Of a stretch of DNA of 64,000 nt, positions 44,527-53,641 are shown one piece after another. The first letter of the stretch is position 1. Every line of letters starts with the position of its first letter. The DNA comes from Desmonostoc geniculatum HA4340-LM1 (lineage in GTDB: Bacteria; Cyanobacteriota; Cyanobacteriia; Cyanobacteriales; Nostocaceae), in NCBI GenBank assembly GCA_019359545.1, contig JAHHHB010000010.1, positions 1 to 64,000 of the forward strand, read 5' to 3'. Made by a program: the position numbers and the translations under genes. The notes under the pieces are model-generated. The model was not told the origin of the DNA. It saw only the letters and a program-made list of their open reading frames with translations, and made no database searches.

Positions 44527-45534
44527 TTATTCATCCCTCATCAGCAGAACAATTTTACCTGTTACAGATCCACTTTCAAGTAATTGGTGAGCTTTAGCAG
44601 CTTCTTCTAAAGGAAACTTGTGACTAACATGGATTTTTAACTTACCTTCATCAATCCAGGTGGCGCATTGTTCGAGAATTTCTGCATGATGTTGGAGACT
44701 CTCTTCTAATCCTAGCAATGCTGGTGTCAGCATTAATTCTAAGCCGATGCGGAGATTACGTAGTCTAGCAGTTTTCCAAACAGTATTGGCATCTGGTTCG
44801 AGAATCGTCACAATATCACCATATACTCGGACTGCGGGGAAAGTTTTGTGAAAGGTTTCGCCGCCTACGGTATCAAAAGCCAACTCTACGCCTTCGCCAT
44901 TTGTCCAATCTAATGCCGCTTGCACAAAATCTGTTTGTTTGTATAAAATTGCATGGTCAGCACCTAGTTGTTTGACGAAATTAGCTTTTTCTTCAGAACC
45001 CACAGTGGTAGAAACACTAGCACCTTTGAGTTTTGCCAATTGAATTGCTACATGGCCTACACCACCAGCACCCGCATGAATCAGGACTCGTTCGCCAGGT
45101 GTTAATCGTCCGCGTTCGTATAAAGCTTCCCAAGCTGTGATTAAGACTAAAGGTGCTGCCGCGGCTTCGGCAAAGGAGATAGACGCGGGTTTACGTGCCA
45201 CAAACCGTTCATCCACAACGGTATATTCAGCGTAATTTCCTTGGTGTGCCCCCAAGCCGCCATAGCAAAAATATACCTCATCACCTGGGCGAAAACGTTG
45301 TACGCCAGCACCTACAGCTTCCACAATACCAGCACCATCACATCCTAAAATACTTGGTAGGCGATCGCTGTAAAAAGTGCCTCGGCTACGAAGTTTGGTA
45401 TCAATGGGATTAACACCAGCCGCCACTAAGCGAACTAAAAGTTCAGTGTTTCCTACGGGAACAGCAGGGTTTGGCACGTCCTGTACTTGCAGAACTTCCG
45501 GACTGCCAGCTGCTATCATCAAGACTGCTTTCAC
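44527..45534 (-). CDS. NADPH:quinone reductase-like MDR oxidoreductase
   Basis: 335 residues, zinc-free medium-chain dehydrogenase/reductase. The N-terminal GroES-like domain has VAAGVNPIDTKLRSRGTFY, ILGCDGAGIVEAVGAGV and RPGDEVYF. The nucleotide-binding domain has LIHAGAGGVGHVAIQLAKL near 150-168 with the GxGxxG equivalent, and VGSEEKANFVKQLGADHAI. The zinc-binding cysteines of alcohol dehydrogenases are absent. It probably reduces quinones or reactive enals with NADPH. The start is GTG at 45534, with GGAGGAAAGAG just upstream, a strong ribosome binding site. Confidence 0.93.
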   Translation of the reverse strand: MKAVLMIAAGSPEVLQVQDVPNPAVPVGNTELLVRLVAAGVNPIDTKLRSRGTFYSDRLPSILGCDGAGIVEAVGAGVQRFRPGDEVYFCYGGLGAHQGNYAEYTVVDERFVARKPASISFAEAAAAPLVLITAWEALYERGRLTPGERVLIHAGAGGVGHVAIQLAKLKGASVSTTVGSEEKANFVKQLGADHAILYKQTDFVQAALDWTNGEGVELAFDTVGGETFHKTFPAVRVYGDIVTILEPDANTVWKTARLRNLRIGLELMLTPALLGLEESLQHHAEILEQCATWIDEGKLKIHVSHKFPLEEAAKAHQLLESGSVTGKIVLLMRDE

Positions 45535-45698
45535 GACTCTTTCCTCCTGGCTCTAGATGCACGTTTATTTGCAACTTTACCGCAATGGGGTGGATAGAGA
45601 GTGAAAAACTGCGATGTCTACGGCTGGCTACGCCTATATTTTAAATAATCAATAGTTGATAAATCTCAACTATTGACTATTTAATATTGACTAATCTC

Positions 45699-47588
45699 TT
45701 AATGAGATACAGCCACTTTTTCATCCACTACCTGAGCATTTTCGGCAACAATTTTGCGGAATGAATCGCCTTCAATTGTCTCCTGTTCTGCTAGCAAATC
45801 TACTAAACGCTCCAAAACTATGCGGTTTTCTTCCAATAGTTCTTTTGCTTTGATGTAGGAATTGTTCACAATTTCGCGGACTTGGGAATCAATTTTGGCA
45901 GCAATTTCTTCAGAATAGTCTGATTTATTCATCCAGTCGCGTCCCAAAAATACTTCTCCACTCTGATTTTCTAGGGACAACGGGCCTAGTTCTGACATCC
46001 CAAACCGTGTGACCATTTGGCGTGCCATTCCTGTGACTTTTTGCAGGTCATCTCCTGCACCTGTGGTAACTTCTGGCTTACCAAACACAATTTCCTCAGC
46101 AGCCCGACCGCCCAAAGTCGCGGTGATACGTGCTTTGAGTTGGGAACGGGAAATTAAGCCCTGTTCTTCGTTCGGAGTAAACCAAGTTAATCCTAGTGCT
46201 TGCCCCCGTGGAATGAGTGTAACTTTTTGCACAGGATCGTGGTCTTTGAGCAATGTGCCCACTAAGGCATGTCCAACTTCATGGTAGGCAATTAAGCGCT
46301 TGCTCTTGCTGTCTACCAAGGCGGTACCTTCCATACCTGCAACTACCCTATCCACAGCAGCATCGATTTCTAAGATGGTGACGGCTTCTTTGCGCCTCCT
46401 AGCTGTGAGAATAGCAGCTTCGTTGAGTAAGTTGGCTAAATCTGCGCCGGTAAAACCAGGAGTGCGGCGAGCGATCGCTTCTAATGATACGCTAGGGTCA
46501 ATCTTCTTATTCCGCGCGTGGACTTGCAAAATTTCCAGCCGGCCTTTCAAATCCGGTGCATCCACCATCACTTGTCTGTCAAAGCGTCCTGGCCTGAGTA
46601 GTGCTGCATCTAACACATCTGGACGGTTAGTGGCAGCAATAATAATGATGCCAGTGTTACCTTCAAAACCATCCATTTCGGTCAGCAGTTGGTTCAGGGT
46701 TTGCTCTCGCTCATCGTTACCGCCACCGATACCAGCACCCCGTTGTCTACCTACGGCATCGATTTCATCGATAAATATCAGGCAAGGTGCATTGTCTTTG
46801 GCTTTTTTAAATAAGTCACGCACGCGGGATGCACCCACACCAACAAACATTTCCACAAATTCCGAACCGGAAATGCTGAAGAATGGTACACCTGCCTCAC
46901 CAGCGATCGCTTTTGCTAGTAAAGTTTTACCAGTACCAGGAGGGCCAATTAATAGCACTCCTTTGGGAATACGGGCGCCCACAGCAGTAAATCTTTCTGG
47001 CTGTTTCAGGAAGGTAACAACTTCTTGCAATTCTTCTTTGGCTTCTTCAACCCCAGCGACATCATCAAATTTCACACCGGTTTTTGCCTCCATTTGGAAG
47101 CGAGCTCTCGATTTCCCGAAATTCATCGCTTGGCTAGAAGCATTAGTAGAACGACGCAGGAACAATAGCATTAAAGCTATCAACGGCAAAATCCACATGA
47201 GATTAATCAACAACCCAACAGCAGCCCGACTGTTCGCAGAAGAAATCTCACCAAAATCAACATTCTTATCTTTGAGGATGTTAATTAATTCTGTATTTTG
47301 CGCCAAAAGTCTCACCTGTTGTGGTGGTGTATTCTCTTTTTGCCCCTTGAGATAAACCCTTGCTATCTGTTCGGCTTCATCAAGCTCAACTTTTTCGATT
47401 TCTCCTGCCTTCGCTTTTTTGATCAACTCGCCATAATTTAAAGAGTTACTCTCTGGTTTTTGTGCCAAAACAGGAGTACTCCCAAAAATTCCTGGCAACA
47501 TCATCAAACTAGCTGCTAGCCCACCAATCCAAGCAACGCGCTTTGACGACCCCTGTTTTATCAATGCTTTTTTTTCCAAATTTGTCAT
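45699..47588 (-). CDS. ftsH: ATP-dependent zinc metalloprotease FtsH
   Basis: 629 residues. A membrane-anchored AAA+ protease that degrades damaged membrane proteins, in cyanobacteria notably photosystem II D1. TM1 is at about 18-42 and TM2 at about 124-145, flanking a periplasmic domain. The AAA domain has Walker A GPPGTGKT (about 214-221), Walker [30 protein letters not shown], then the protease domain with zinc motif HEVGH (about 434-438) and the third-ligand region [10 protein letters not shown]. It has a conventional length and a complete set of motifs. Cyanobacteria have four FtsH paralogues acting as hetero-hexamers; which one this is was not decided from sequence. Confidence 0.97.
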   Translation of the reverse strand: MTNLEKKALIKQGSSKRVAWIGGLAASLMMLPGIFGSTPVLAQKPESNSLNYGELIKKAKAGEIEKVELDEAEQIARVYLKGQKENTPPQQVRLLAQNTELINILKDKNVDFGEISSANSRAAVGLLINLMWILPLIALMLLFLRRSTNASSQAMNFGKSRARFQMEAKTGVKFDDVAGVEEAKEELQEVVTFLKQPERFTAVGARIPKGVLLIGPPGTGKTLLAKAIAGEAGVPFFSISGSEFVEMFVGVGASRVRDLFKKAKDNAPCLIFIDEIDAVGRQRGAGIGGGNDEREQTLNQLLTEMDGFEGNTGIIIIAATNRPDVLDAALLRPGRFDRQVMVDAPDLKGRLEILQVHARNKKIDPSVSLEAIARRTPGFTGADLANLLNEAAILTARRRKEAVTILEIDAAVDRVVAGMEGTALVDSKSKRLIAYHEVGHALVGTLLKDHDPVQKVTLIPRGQALGLTWFTPNEEQGLISRSQLKARITATLGGRAAEEIVFGKPEVTTGAGDDLQKVTGMARQMVTRFGMSELGPLSLENQSGEVFLGRDWMNKSDYSEEIAAKIDSQVREIVNNSYIKAKELLEENRIVLERLVDLLAEQETIEGDSFRKIVAENAQVVDEKVAVSH

Positions 47589-48398
47589 AATAATTACCCT
47601 TTGTCTGCTGGCATAAGTTGAGCTATGGTTTTATGCCTATTCTTCTAGCAAAAATTCCAATAACTGGAAGTTACGGTTCTCTTATCTAGTCTAACTTCCG
47701 GCATTGGGCATTGGTCATTTGCCCTTCGTCCTCTGTTTTTTGTCATTGGTTATTCTCCGCGTCTCCTTCATCCCTAGTCCCCTCGATATCAATTTGACAC
47801 ATTCCGACACAAATCGTTAAACTAAACACAGTCATAACGACTTTATTTTTTAAACATATCTCTCAATAATAGTAAGTAGTTATACTAATTCTGTATGAAG
47901 ATGCGCCTTATGAACCCCCCTGTAGTCGCCCCTTGGTCAGGGCTACGGTCGGTGTAGACACATCTCTCTAGCAAACCGTTAATTATGGGATGAAAAAGAA
48001 AGAATTAAGTAAGTAAGTCGGCGGAAATAAACCAAATTATATTACGAAACGTAAACAGGCTTAAAACCCTTATCAATGACAAGTGACCAATGACAAATGA
48101 CTGTCCCCGCCAGTTAGCTTTATTTGCACCGACCTACTTACATTGATACAAAAATATCAAGAAAAAATCTTTTCAGGAATTCTGCCAAATTGCCAAATAA
48201 GTTACCTCTGCTGTGAATTCTTGTCTCATTTTCAGGTAAGATGGCGTTGGCACAGTTACAAAAAAAATTAGCTTTAGTATCTACTCAAAATTAGGTCTAA
48301 CAGCTTTAGCACTAGTAATTGTTACTCAGATAAAAGTTTACGTTTTCTGAATAAACACGTTCACAAATAACGGTTATTGTTAGGGAATTTATCTATAT
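47589..48398. other. 810-bp gene-free region with repeats
   Basis: Holds GGGCATTGGGCATTGGTC-type repeats (about 47700-47790), AT-rich sequence presumably including the ftsH promoter, a GTAAGTAAGTCGG-ended inverted-repeat element (48009-48141), and the upstream region of the 48399 gene. No open frame was accepted. Confidence 0.5.
48009..48141. mobile_element. MITE-like element with GTAAGTAAGTCGG ends
   Basis: 133 bp. The left end GTAAGTAAGTCGGCGGAAAT and right end ATTTGCACCGACCTACTTAC are complementary at most positions and AT-rich bases extend the pairing (AAACC/GCTTT). The interior includes AATGACAAGTGACCAATGAC heptamer-like sequence. Non-coding. Confidence 0.7.
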
Positions 48399-48596
48399 AT
48401 GATTGCTACGTTGATTGTAGCTTGGATTGTTTTCATCATATTGTGGAAGTTGCTGAAAGCAACCGTGAGTAGTGCATTAACTATTGCGGTAATCCTAGTT
48501 TTATTAAACATCGGTTTTGGCATTACTCCGCAAGATATTTGGCATCATATAACCCAGTTTGCTCAAACTCTCTCGCAGATCCAAAGCGGCAAGTAA
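48399..48596 (+). CDS. small hydrophobic membrane protein, 65 aa
   Basis: The N-terminal 45 residues form one or two membrane helices (IVAWIVFIILWKLLKATVSS then LTIAVILVLLNIGFGI). A short amphipathic C-terminus QDIWHHITQFAQTLSQIQSG follows. The composition and the intact ATG start make it a credible gene; similar small membrane proteins are conserved in cyanobacteria. No operon partner is present, the neighbour being convergent. Function unknown. Confidence 0.75.
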   Translation: MIATLIVAWIVFIILWKLLKATVSSALTIAVILVLLNIGFGITPQDIWHHITQFAQTLSQIQSGK

Positions 48597-48760
48597 TACC
48601 ATTTTGGATCGAGAATCCCTTTGGTGCATTTGAGTTAATGTGATTATAACTGTGGCAATTATTTTTAAAAGTGCGATAAAAAATTAAAAGTTTACCTTGA
48701 TTAACATCAGGTGAATTACAAAAATGACTAGAGAAAATTTTCATCTCTAGTCTTTGTCGA

Positions 48761-49261
48761 TCAACTATTCTTCAAAGCTAAAATCTTAGCCAATGCATCT
48801 TTAAAACTTGGGGGTAACTGACGCATAATCTTGCCTCTTTCGCGATCTAAAGCTACTAAAGTCACCTTGGCAGTGACGTATAATTGTTGTCCATCAGTTG
48901 AGACAATAGCATAATCCCAATTGATCCGGACGCCAGTCACCTCAGCCATGCGCGTTTTTACTATGGCTGTCATACCCAGTTGAATTGAACGATGATAGCG
49001 CACTGACAATTCTACAACTGGTAAATCACAACCTAAAGCTACTAAATCAGCAAATTCAATACCTATAGATCGTAAGCATTCAACTCGTGCTTCTTCCATC
49101 CAAGCTAAATAGGAACCATGCCACACAATACCCGAATAGTCAGTGTGATGAGGTTGCACTCTTACAGGATATTCAAACCAGTTTTCAAATTCATGATTTG
49201 ATGGATTGTCAAGGGCGCTGGTTGGTGGTAATTTTGGTCGGTTGGGTTTTTCTTCTGACAT
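48761..49261 (-). CDS. hotdog-fold acyl-CoA thioesterase (YbgC/4HBT family)
   Basis: 166 residues. The hotdog domain starts near residue 33: YPVRVQPHHTDYSGIVWHGS YLAW-type active-site strand, with Asp in HTDYSG at the catalytic position, then MEEARVECLRSIGI and PVVELSVRYHRSIQLG. It hydrolyses acyl- or aryl-CoA thioesters. In cyanobacteria one such enzyme acts on dihydroxynaphthoyl-CoA in phylloquinone synthesis, but this one's substrate cannot be told from sequence. The frame reaches a TTG at 49267; the ATG at 49261 is chosen. Confidence 0.9.
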   Translation of the reverse strand: MSEEKPNRPKLPPTSALDNPSNHEFENWFEYPVRVQPHHTDYSGIVWHGSYLAWMEEARVECLRSIGIEFADLVALGCDLPVVELSVRYHRSIQLGMTAIVKTRMAEVTGVRINWDYAIVSTDGQQLYVTAKVTLVALDRERGKIMRQLPPSFKDALAKILALKNS

Positions 49262-49390
49262 TTTCAAGTTTTTCGGTACTTATTTTCAGAGCCGATAAAT
49301 TTTCCAAATATGGAGTAGTTTAAAATTTAATTGCGTTCCAGGACTTGTTGATTTAAGATTTACACTTCCGAGTATAGGGAGTGTTTTGTT

Positions 49391-51568
49391 ATGCAGCCTA
49401 ATCTCCGGTATGTTAGTGTTATAACTTTGACTCTACTTAGTGTACTAGGTTTTGGGATGGTCTACCCAGAAAATCACCAAGTCAGTACAAATACAAAGTT
49501 GCGATGTCTAACGACAAGCCCTACCCTTCGGGAACGCCAAAGGCGAACGGGTTCGGAGGTTCGCAATCGACGGGAACCGCTAAGACTGCGACCTCCTCAC
49601 CGCTGTGCGTCTACAGATTTTGGAGAAAAAGCTCAAGCTTTACCCCAGAATAATCAACTCTCAGAAATTGAAAGGCTCAACGAAGAAGCTATCAAACAAT
49701 CTCAGCAAGGTCAATCGCCACAAGCTTTGCAAAGATTAGAAAAAGCATTAGCCATCAGTAGAGAATACGGTGAGCGTGCTTGGGAAGCTGTAACATTCAA
49801 CAACATTGGCAGAGTATACCAAACTCAAAGAAAGTATTCCGAAGCACTCAAATCTTATCAGCAAGCGATATTGATTAATAAAGAACTCGGAGATCTAGTC
49901 CGACTTGGCAAAACCTATAGTAATGTAGGTTACTTATTCGATATCCAAAATAAACGAGAGTTAGCAATTCTTTTCTACAAAGGTTGCGTAATTAATCGTG
50001 AGAAAGCTCGTTTGAGTCCATCAACACTAACTGCACCACAACCAGATGCTTACAGCATTACTGTTAGTCAGACATATCGGATTTTGGGTGAACGATTACT
50101 CAAACAAAAACGTATTCCGGAAGCGCAACGCACAATGGATTTACTCAAAGTTGAAGAACTAGAGGAGTATCTCCAAAATGTCCCAGGTAATCAACGTACT
50201 GCTAAAGGTATTGATATAGTGGCAGAAGAAAAACCAATTAAACAAAAGTTAGATCAAACCGTAGATAATGCTGTTGTACTGGGTAAAGAATTAACAAAAC
50301 TCCGAAAAATTCCTCTCCAAGAGCGATCGCCACAACAAAAACAACGCATCGAACAGTTAGTATTAAATCAACAGCAACTCTTGGACGAATTTAACAAATT
50401 TATCGATAGTCCTCCAGTGAGAGCGCAGATAGAACAAATTAGCCGTACAGCTAGGCGGCAAAATTTAGATTTAGAAAGTCTCAATCAAATTCGAGATAAT
50501 TTAGGGCGATTGCCCCAAAAATCTGCACTACTCTACCCACTGATTTTAAAAGATAGCTTGGAATTGGTATTAGTAACTCCGGATTCTCCACCAATTCACC
50601 GCACTGTTGCAGTGACGGGCGAAAATCTCCATGAAACAATTGGAGATTTCCGCCAAGCTTTAATTAATCCCAGTCAAAATATTACAGCACCTGCACGTCA
50701 ATTGTATGATTGGCTAATTAAACCAATAGAAAAAGACCTGAAACTTTCAGGCACACAAACTCTGATTTATGCTCCAGATGACCAGTTACGCTACATTCCT
50801 TTAACTGCTTTATATGATGGCAAACAATGGCTAGTGCAGCGCTTTGGTGTCAATCACATTACATCTGCTAGCCTGACTAATTTAAACACTCCAAAACAAT
50901 CTAATTTGCGGGCTTTAGCAGGTGCTTTTACTAAAGGTAATTATCAAATCAAAGTTGGGAATCGGCAGGTTGCTTTCGCTGGTTTGCCGTTTGCAACGCG
51001 GGAAGTGGAAAGTTTAGCTGCGGTGATTCCTGAAACTAAGAAGCTTTTAGATGATGCTTTTACCCCCGGCATCGCTGTACCCCAAATGGACGATTATACA
51101 ATTGTCCATTTAGCCACTCATGCAGCCTTTGTGGTGGGTAAACCAGAAGATTCATTTATTTTATTCGGGAATGGCGATCGCGTTAACTTTAGAAATGTCG
51201 CTACTTGGTCACTCCCCAATGTGGATTTAGTAGTGTTGAGCGCGTGCGAAACCGGCTTGGGAGGCAAGTTAGGTAACGGTGAGGAAATTTTGGGTTTTGG
51301 CTATCAAATGCAGCAAACCGGCGCTAGAGCCGCCATCGCCTCGTTATGGTCTGTGGATGATGGTGGTACACAAGCACTGATGAGTGCTTTTTATAATATT
51401 CTTTCTTCTGAGAAACTGACTAAAACCGAAACTCTACGACAAGCTCAAATCTCATTAATTACCGGAAACTCCAAGCCAAAAAATGACAATGCACCTGCAA
51501 CGCCAACTCGGAATTTTAGTCATCCGTACTACTGGGCACCCTTTATTTTAATTGGTAACGGACTTTAG
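49391..51568 (+). CDS. TPR-CHAT domain caspase-like protease, exported
   Basis: 725 residues. A signal peptide or anchor is at about 6-26. Residues about 38-78 (CLTTSPTLRERQRRTGSEVR and following) are encoded by a dispersed repeat. TPR units lie at about 95-195 (AWEAVTFNNIGRVYQTQRKY, SEALKSYQQAILINKELGD), a helical linker follows, and the C-terminal CHAT domain (about 420-725) has the His-Cys dyad: HLATHA with His577 and LSACETGLG with Cys619. CHAT proteases of this type cleave partner proteins on activation; some serve in defence or regulated death. No obvious substrate gene is adjacent. The terminal HPYYWAPFILIGNG is typical of the family. Confidence 0.93.
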   Translation: MQPNLRYVSVITLTLLSVLGFGMVYPENHQVSTNTKLRCLTTSPTLRERQRRTGSEVRNRREPLRLRPPHRCASTDFGEKAQALPQNNQLSEIERLNEEAIKQSQQGQSPQALQRLEKALAISREYGERAWEAVTFNNIGRVYQTQRKYSEALKSYQQAILINKELGDLVRLGKTYSNVGYLFDIQNKRELAILFYKGCVINREKARLSPSTLTAPQPDAYSITVSQTYRILGERLLKQKRIPEAQRTMDLLKVEELEEYLQNVPGNQRTAKGIDIVAEEKPIKQKLDQTVDNAVVLGKELTKLRKIPLQERSPQQKQRIEQLVLNQQQLLDEFNKFIDSPPVRAQIEQISRTARRQNLDLESLNQIRDNLGRLPQKSALLYPLILKDSLELVLVTPDSPPIHRTVAVTGENLHETIGDFRQALINPSQNITAPARQLYDWLIKPIEKDLKLSGTQTLIYAPDDQLRYIPLTALYDGKQWLVQRFGVNHITSASLTNLNTPKQSNLRALAGAFTKGNYQIKVGNRQVAFAGLPFATREVESLAAVIPETKKLLDDAFTPGIAVPQMDDYTIVHLATHAAFVVGKPEDSFILFGNGDRVNFRNVATWSLPNVDLVVLSACETGLGGKLGNGEEILGFGYQMQQTGARAAIASLWSVDDGGTQALMSAFYNILSSEKLTKTETLRQAQISLITGNSKPKNDNAPATPTRNFSHPYYWAPFILIGNGL
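49495..49620. repeat. dispersed repeat inside the CHAT gene, in frame
   Basis: GTTGCGATGTCTAACGACAAG, CTACCCTTCGGGAACGCC, AAAGGCGAACGGGTTCG and GACTGCGACCTCCTCACCGC follow each other with several small hairpins. The base composition is GC-rich in an AT-rich gene, and the encoded Arg-rich stretch is unlike TPR or signal sequence. It is the same style of repeat as 23580-23700. Confidence 0.7.
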
Positions 51569-51990
51569 GAATGCCAATTTTGGATTTTAGATTTGGGGTT
51601 TTGGATTAAAAGCGTTTGCCACAAAGCTGTTCCAATAATTTGAAACTTTGAATTCTGATTACATAATGCCCTGATGAAAATTTTGATAAGATTTGACCAC
51701 AAGAGGAGCGATCGCTTTTCAAATCAAGTAGGACACGGGAACATATCCCAGAATTGGGCAGCCATATACGCCACCTCTGACTGCGGTGCGTTTTAGCACC
51801 TGATAGCTCAAGGTTCAAAATTTGGCTCGTGAAGTTTTAGCAGGTAGGGAAAAAGATGCGACAGACCAGCAACGAGCCAATCACTGAATGGTAACGGAGA
51901 ATGAATAATGAGCGATCGCTAAGCAAGCCGCTATTACCAATCACCGGTTACCGAGAATCAATTTGTAATTTGCCATCGGTCTTTGGAACC
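51569..51990. other. gene-free gap, 422 bp
   Basis: Begins with TTTTGGATTTTAGATTTGGGG-type repeats and otherwise shows no pattern. A 70-codon minus-strand frame at 51606-51818 was not accepted. Two HIP1-like sites are present. Confidence 0.4.
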
Positions 51991-52335
51991 TTAACACTTC
52001 TTAACGAGAGTTTTGGAGTCTGTATCAGTATGCATAGATTGCTTGACAAGATTAGCCAACTCCTGTAATTGGTTAATTGCCTCCGCACCCTCTAACTTCA
52101 TTAATTCGCGGTCATCCCGCATTTCTGTCCAGGTAATCCCGTAATCCGACACTAAAAACCGAATCAGGTGGTTATCACCCAAGCTAACCATAAATGATGC
52201 ACTATTCATTTGGTCGCCACAGGTGTAACAGGACGCAGGATAGCCACGCCGCTCTAATACAACCGCCAAGGCTTGGAGATTCATTACCAAGTCTTGTACG
52301 AATTGTCGATGTTGATGTGCTAGTCTCAGAAACAC
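51991..52335 (-). CDS. DUF1815 family protein
   Basis: 114 residues starting (M)FLRLAHQHRQFVQDLVMN, then LERRGYPASCYTCG, SFMVSLGDNHLIRFLVSDYG and ITWTEMRDDRELMKLEGAEA. This is the conserved cyanobacterial DUF1815 protein, soluble, with the pair of cysteines in CYTCG. The start codon is GTG at 52335, preceded six bases upstream by GGAGGA, an excellent ribosome binding site that decides the start. Function not established; the family is nearly confined to cyanobacteria. Confidence 0.9.
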   Translation of the reverse strand: MFLRLAHQHRQFVQDLVMNLQALAVVLERRGYPASCYTCGDQMNSASFMVSLGDNHLIRFLVSDYGITWTEMRDDRELMKLEGAEAINQLQELANLVKQSMHTDTDSKTLVKKC

Positions 52336-52926
52336 TTTTGTCCTCCAGACACCACAGTCATTTGAGTTACTTTTATATTTTCTTTAGATTTTCCCATCCA
52401 CTAGTATTGTAAACTATTCATTACAATAACCAGATAAATAAGATTGAGTCGTTAGTTGACTACCTTGTTTAGGCTAGTAGATTACGGTTTTGAGTGCCGT
52501 ATCAAACTATTCAATTTGCAAGTTCAAAATCTGGGACGGAATTGTTAAATTTAACTTATGTCTTTGTACACTTCTGTGAAGGTAGATTTCTACACGAAGC
52601 GATCGCTTTAAGAGTAACTCAAATCTACCAGTAGTCAACTACAGAAAAGCCACATATTGTGTTTTTATTAACGATGTGCAGCTAAATTCACTACTCTGGG
52701 AGTCTCTAACGTAGTTTTGCGTTGTTATGGTACCTCTTGCTTGCATGTTTAATCTGTTCTGTTTTTAGCGTAGATTTTGGTATGCACAGATTTTTAGGTA
52801 TACCAAATTTATTCCTCCTAACTATATATTTGAGCAGATGAGAGCGCAATTGGTAAATTCAGTAGTAAATTGCAGAGTAAATATAAATTCCGATACAAAA
52901 ACTACGTACTTAAGAGATCGGTCTGA
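52336..52926. other. gene-free AT-rich gap, 591 bp
   Basis: Between the divergent DUF1815 gene and the toxin-antitoxin pair. One HIP1 site (about 52600). A TAGTTGACTACCTTG sequence at about 52453 has a distant imperfect complement ACCAGTAGTCAACTA at about 52630. No gene or RNA was recognised; the distance leaves room for a small RNA or long leader, but nothing supports one. Confidence 0.35.
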
Positions 52927-53073
52927 GTGTTTAAAAAAACAAATAACCGATTAACACTAAAAGCATTAAGGCAACGAGTAACAGAGGCTGGTTTAGACCC
53001 AAATCAACCAACTCTCGAAGAAATTAGTCAAATAGTCAAGGAAGTTAGGGAAGAACTTTGGACTGAAACATGA
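52927..53073 (+). CDS. 48-aa putative antitoxin, GTG start
   Basis: Begins VFKKTNNRLTLKALRQRVTE and ends VREELWTET (first codon GTG, read as Met). An in-frame TGA lies immediately upstream, so the GTG at 52927 is the only upstream start. The stop overlaps the start of the PIN toxin as ATGA (53070-53073), the typical coupling of an antitoxin-toxin pair. It is basic at the N-terminus and acidic at the C-terminus, as expected for a DNA-binding antitoxin with a toxin-wrapping tail. No named antitoxin family is assigned. Confidence 0.7.
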   Translation: MFKKTNNRLTLKALRQRVTEAGLDPNQPTLEEISQIVKEVREELWTET

Positions 53074-53507
53074 GGGTTGTAGTTGATGTAAATGTTTGGA
53101 TTTCAGCATTACTTTGGGGAGGAGTGCCAGATATAGTTCTAATCCTGGCAGAGGAGCAGAAAATAACTATATTTGCATCTGAAGGTTTATTTTTAGAGTT
53201 AGAAACTACTTTGCGTCCTCCCAAGTTTCAGTCTAAAATCGAGTCTTTAAATTTAACAGTAGAAGATGTAATTAATACCACAAAAGATGTACTCCAATTC
53301 TGTCTAACTGTTTCTGTAAACGCTCCTCAATTACGCGATCCAAAAGATATTAGAGTTCTGGCTGCGGCTATTGCTGCAAATGCTGAAGCAATTATTACTG
53401 GTGATTTAGATTTATTGGTATTAATAGAGTTTAACGGAATTCCCATTTTGACACCGCAAGATTTTCTGATGCGTTATTTTCCAGAAGTATCTAATACTAA
53501 TTTTTAA
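53070..53507 (+). CDS. PIN-domain toxin
   Basis: 145 residues, PIN-like ribonuclease of the putative toxin-antitoxin PIN family. Acidic active-site residues can be placed: D6 in VVVDVNVWISAL, E43 in LFLELETTL, D90/D93 in LRDPKDIRVLAAAI, and D112/D114 in IITGDLDLL. The C-terminal GIPILTPQDFLMRYF is the usual family ending. It is expressed with the 48-residue upstream gene through an ATGA overlap. The RNA target is unknown. Confidence 0.92.
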   Translation: MRVVVDVNVWISALLWGGVPDIVLILAEEQKITIFASEGLFLELETTLRPPKFQSKIESLNLTVEDVINTTKDVLQFCLTVSVNAPQLRDPKDIRVLAAAIAANAEAIITGDLDLLVLIEFNGIPILTPQDFLMRYFPEVSNTNF

Positions 53508-53641
53508 TTCGTAATACCCTACGGTAAGCCAAAGCAGTATTAATTAAAGCTTGAAACTCCAAATGCCGAGATGTCGAAACTTCATTTCTAGAAACTGGGG
53601 AAGAATTTCCTAATACCCAATCCCCAGTCCCCAGTCCCTTA

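Noticed and set aside
46300-47355. 351-codon plus-strand open frame opposite ftsH
   Set aside because: It is antisense to a complete, motif-perfect FtsH. The translation has no recognisable domain.
51606-51818. 70-codon minus-strand frame after the CHAT gene
   Set aside because: No ribosome binding site, no family features and low-complexity flanks; treated as chance.
52336-52926. possible tRNA or small RNA in a long gap
   Set aside because: No cloverleaf-like pattern or T-loop sequence was found by eye; the weak complementary segments are too distant to support an RNA.
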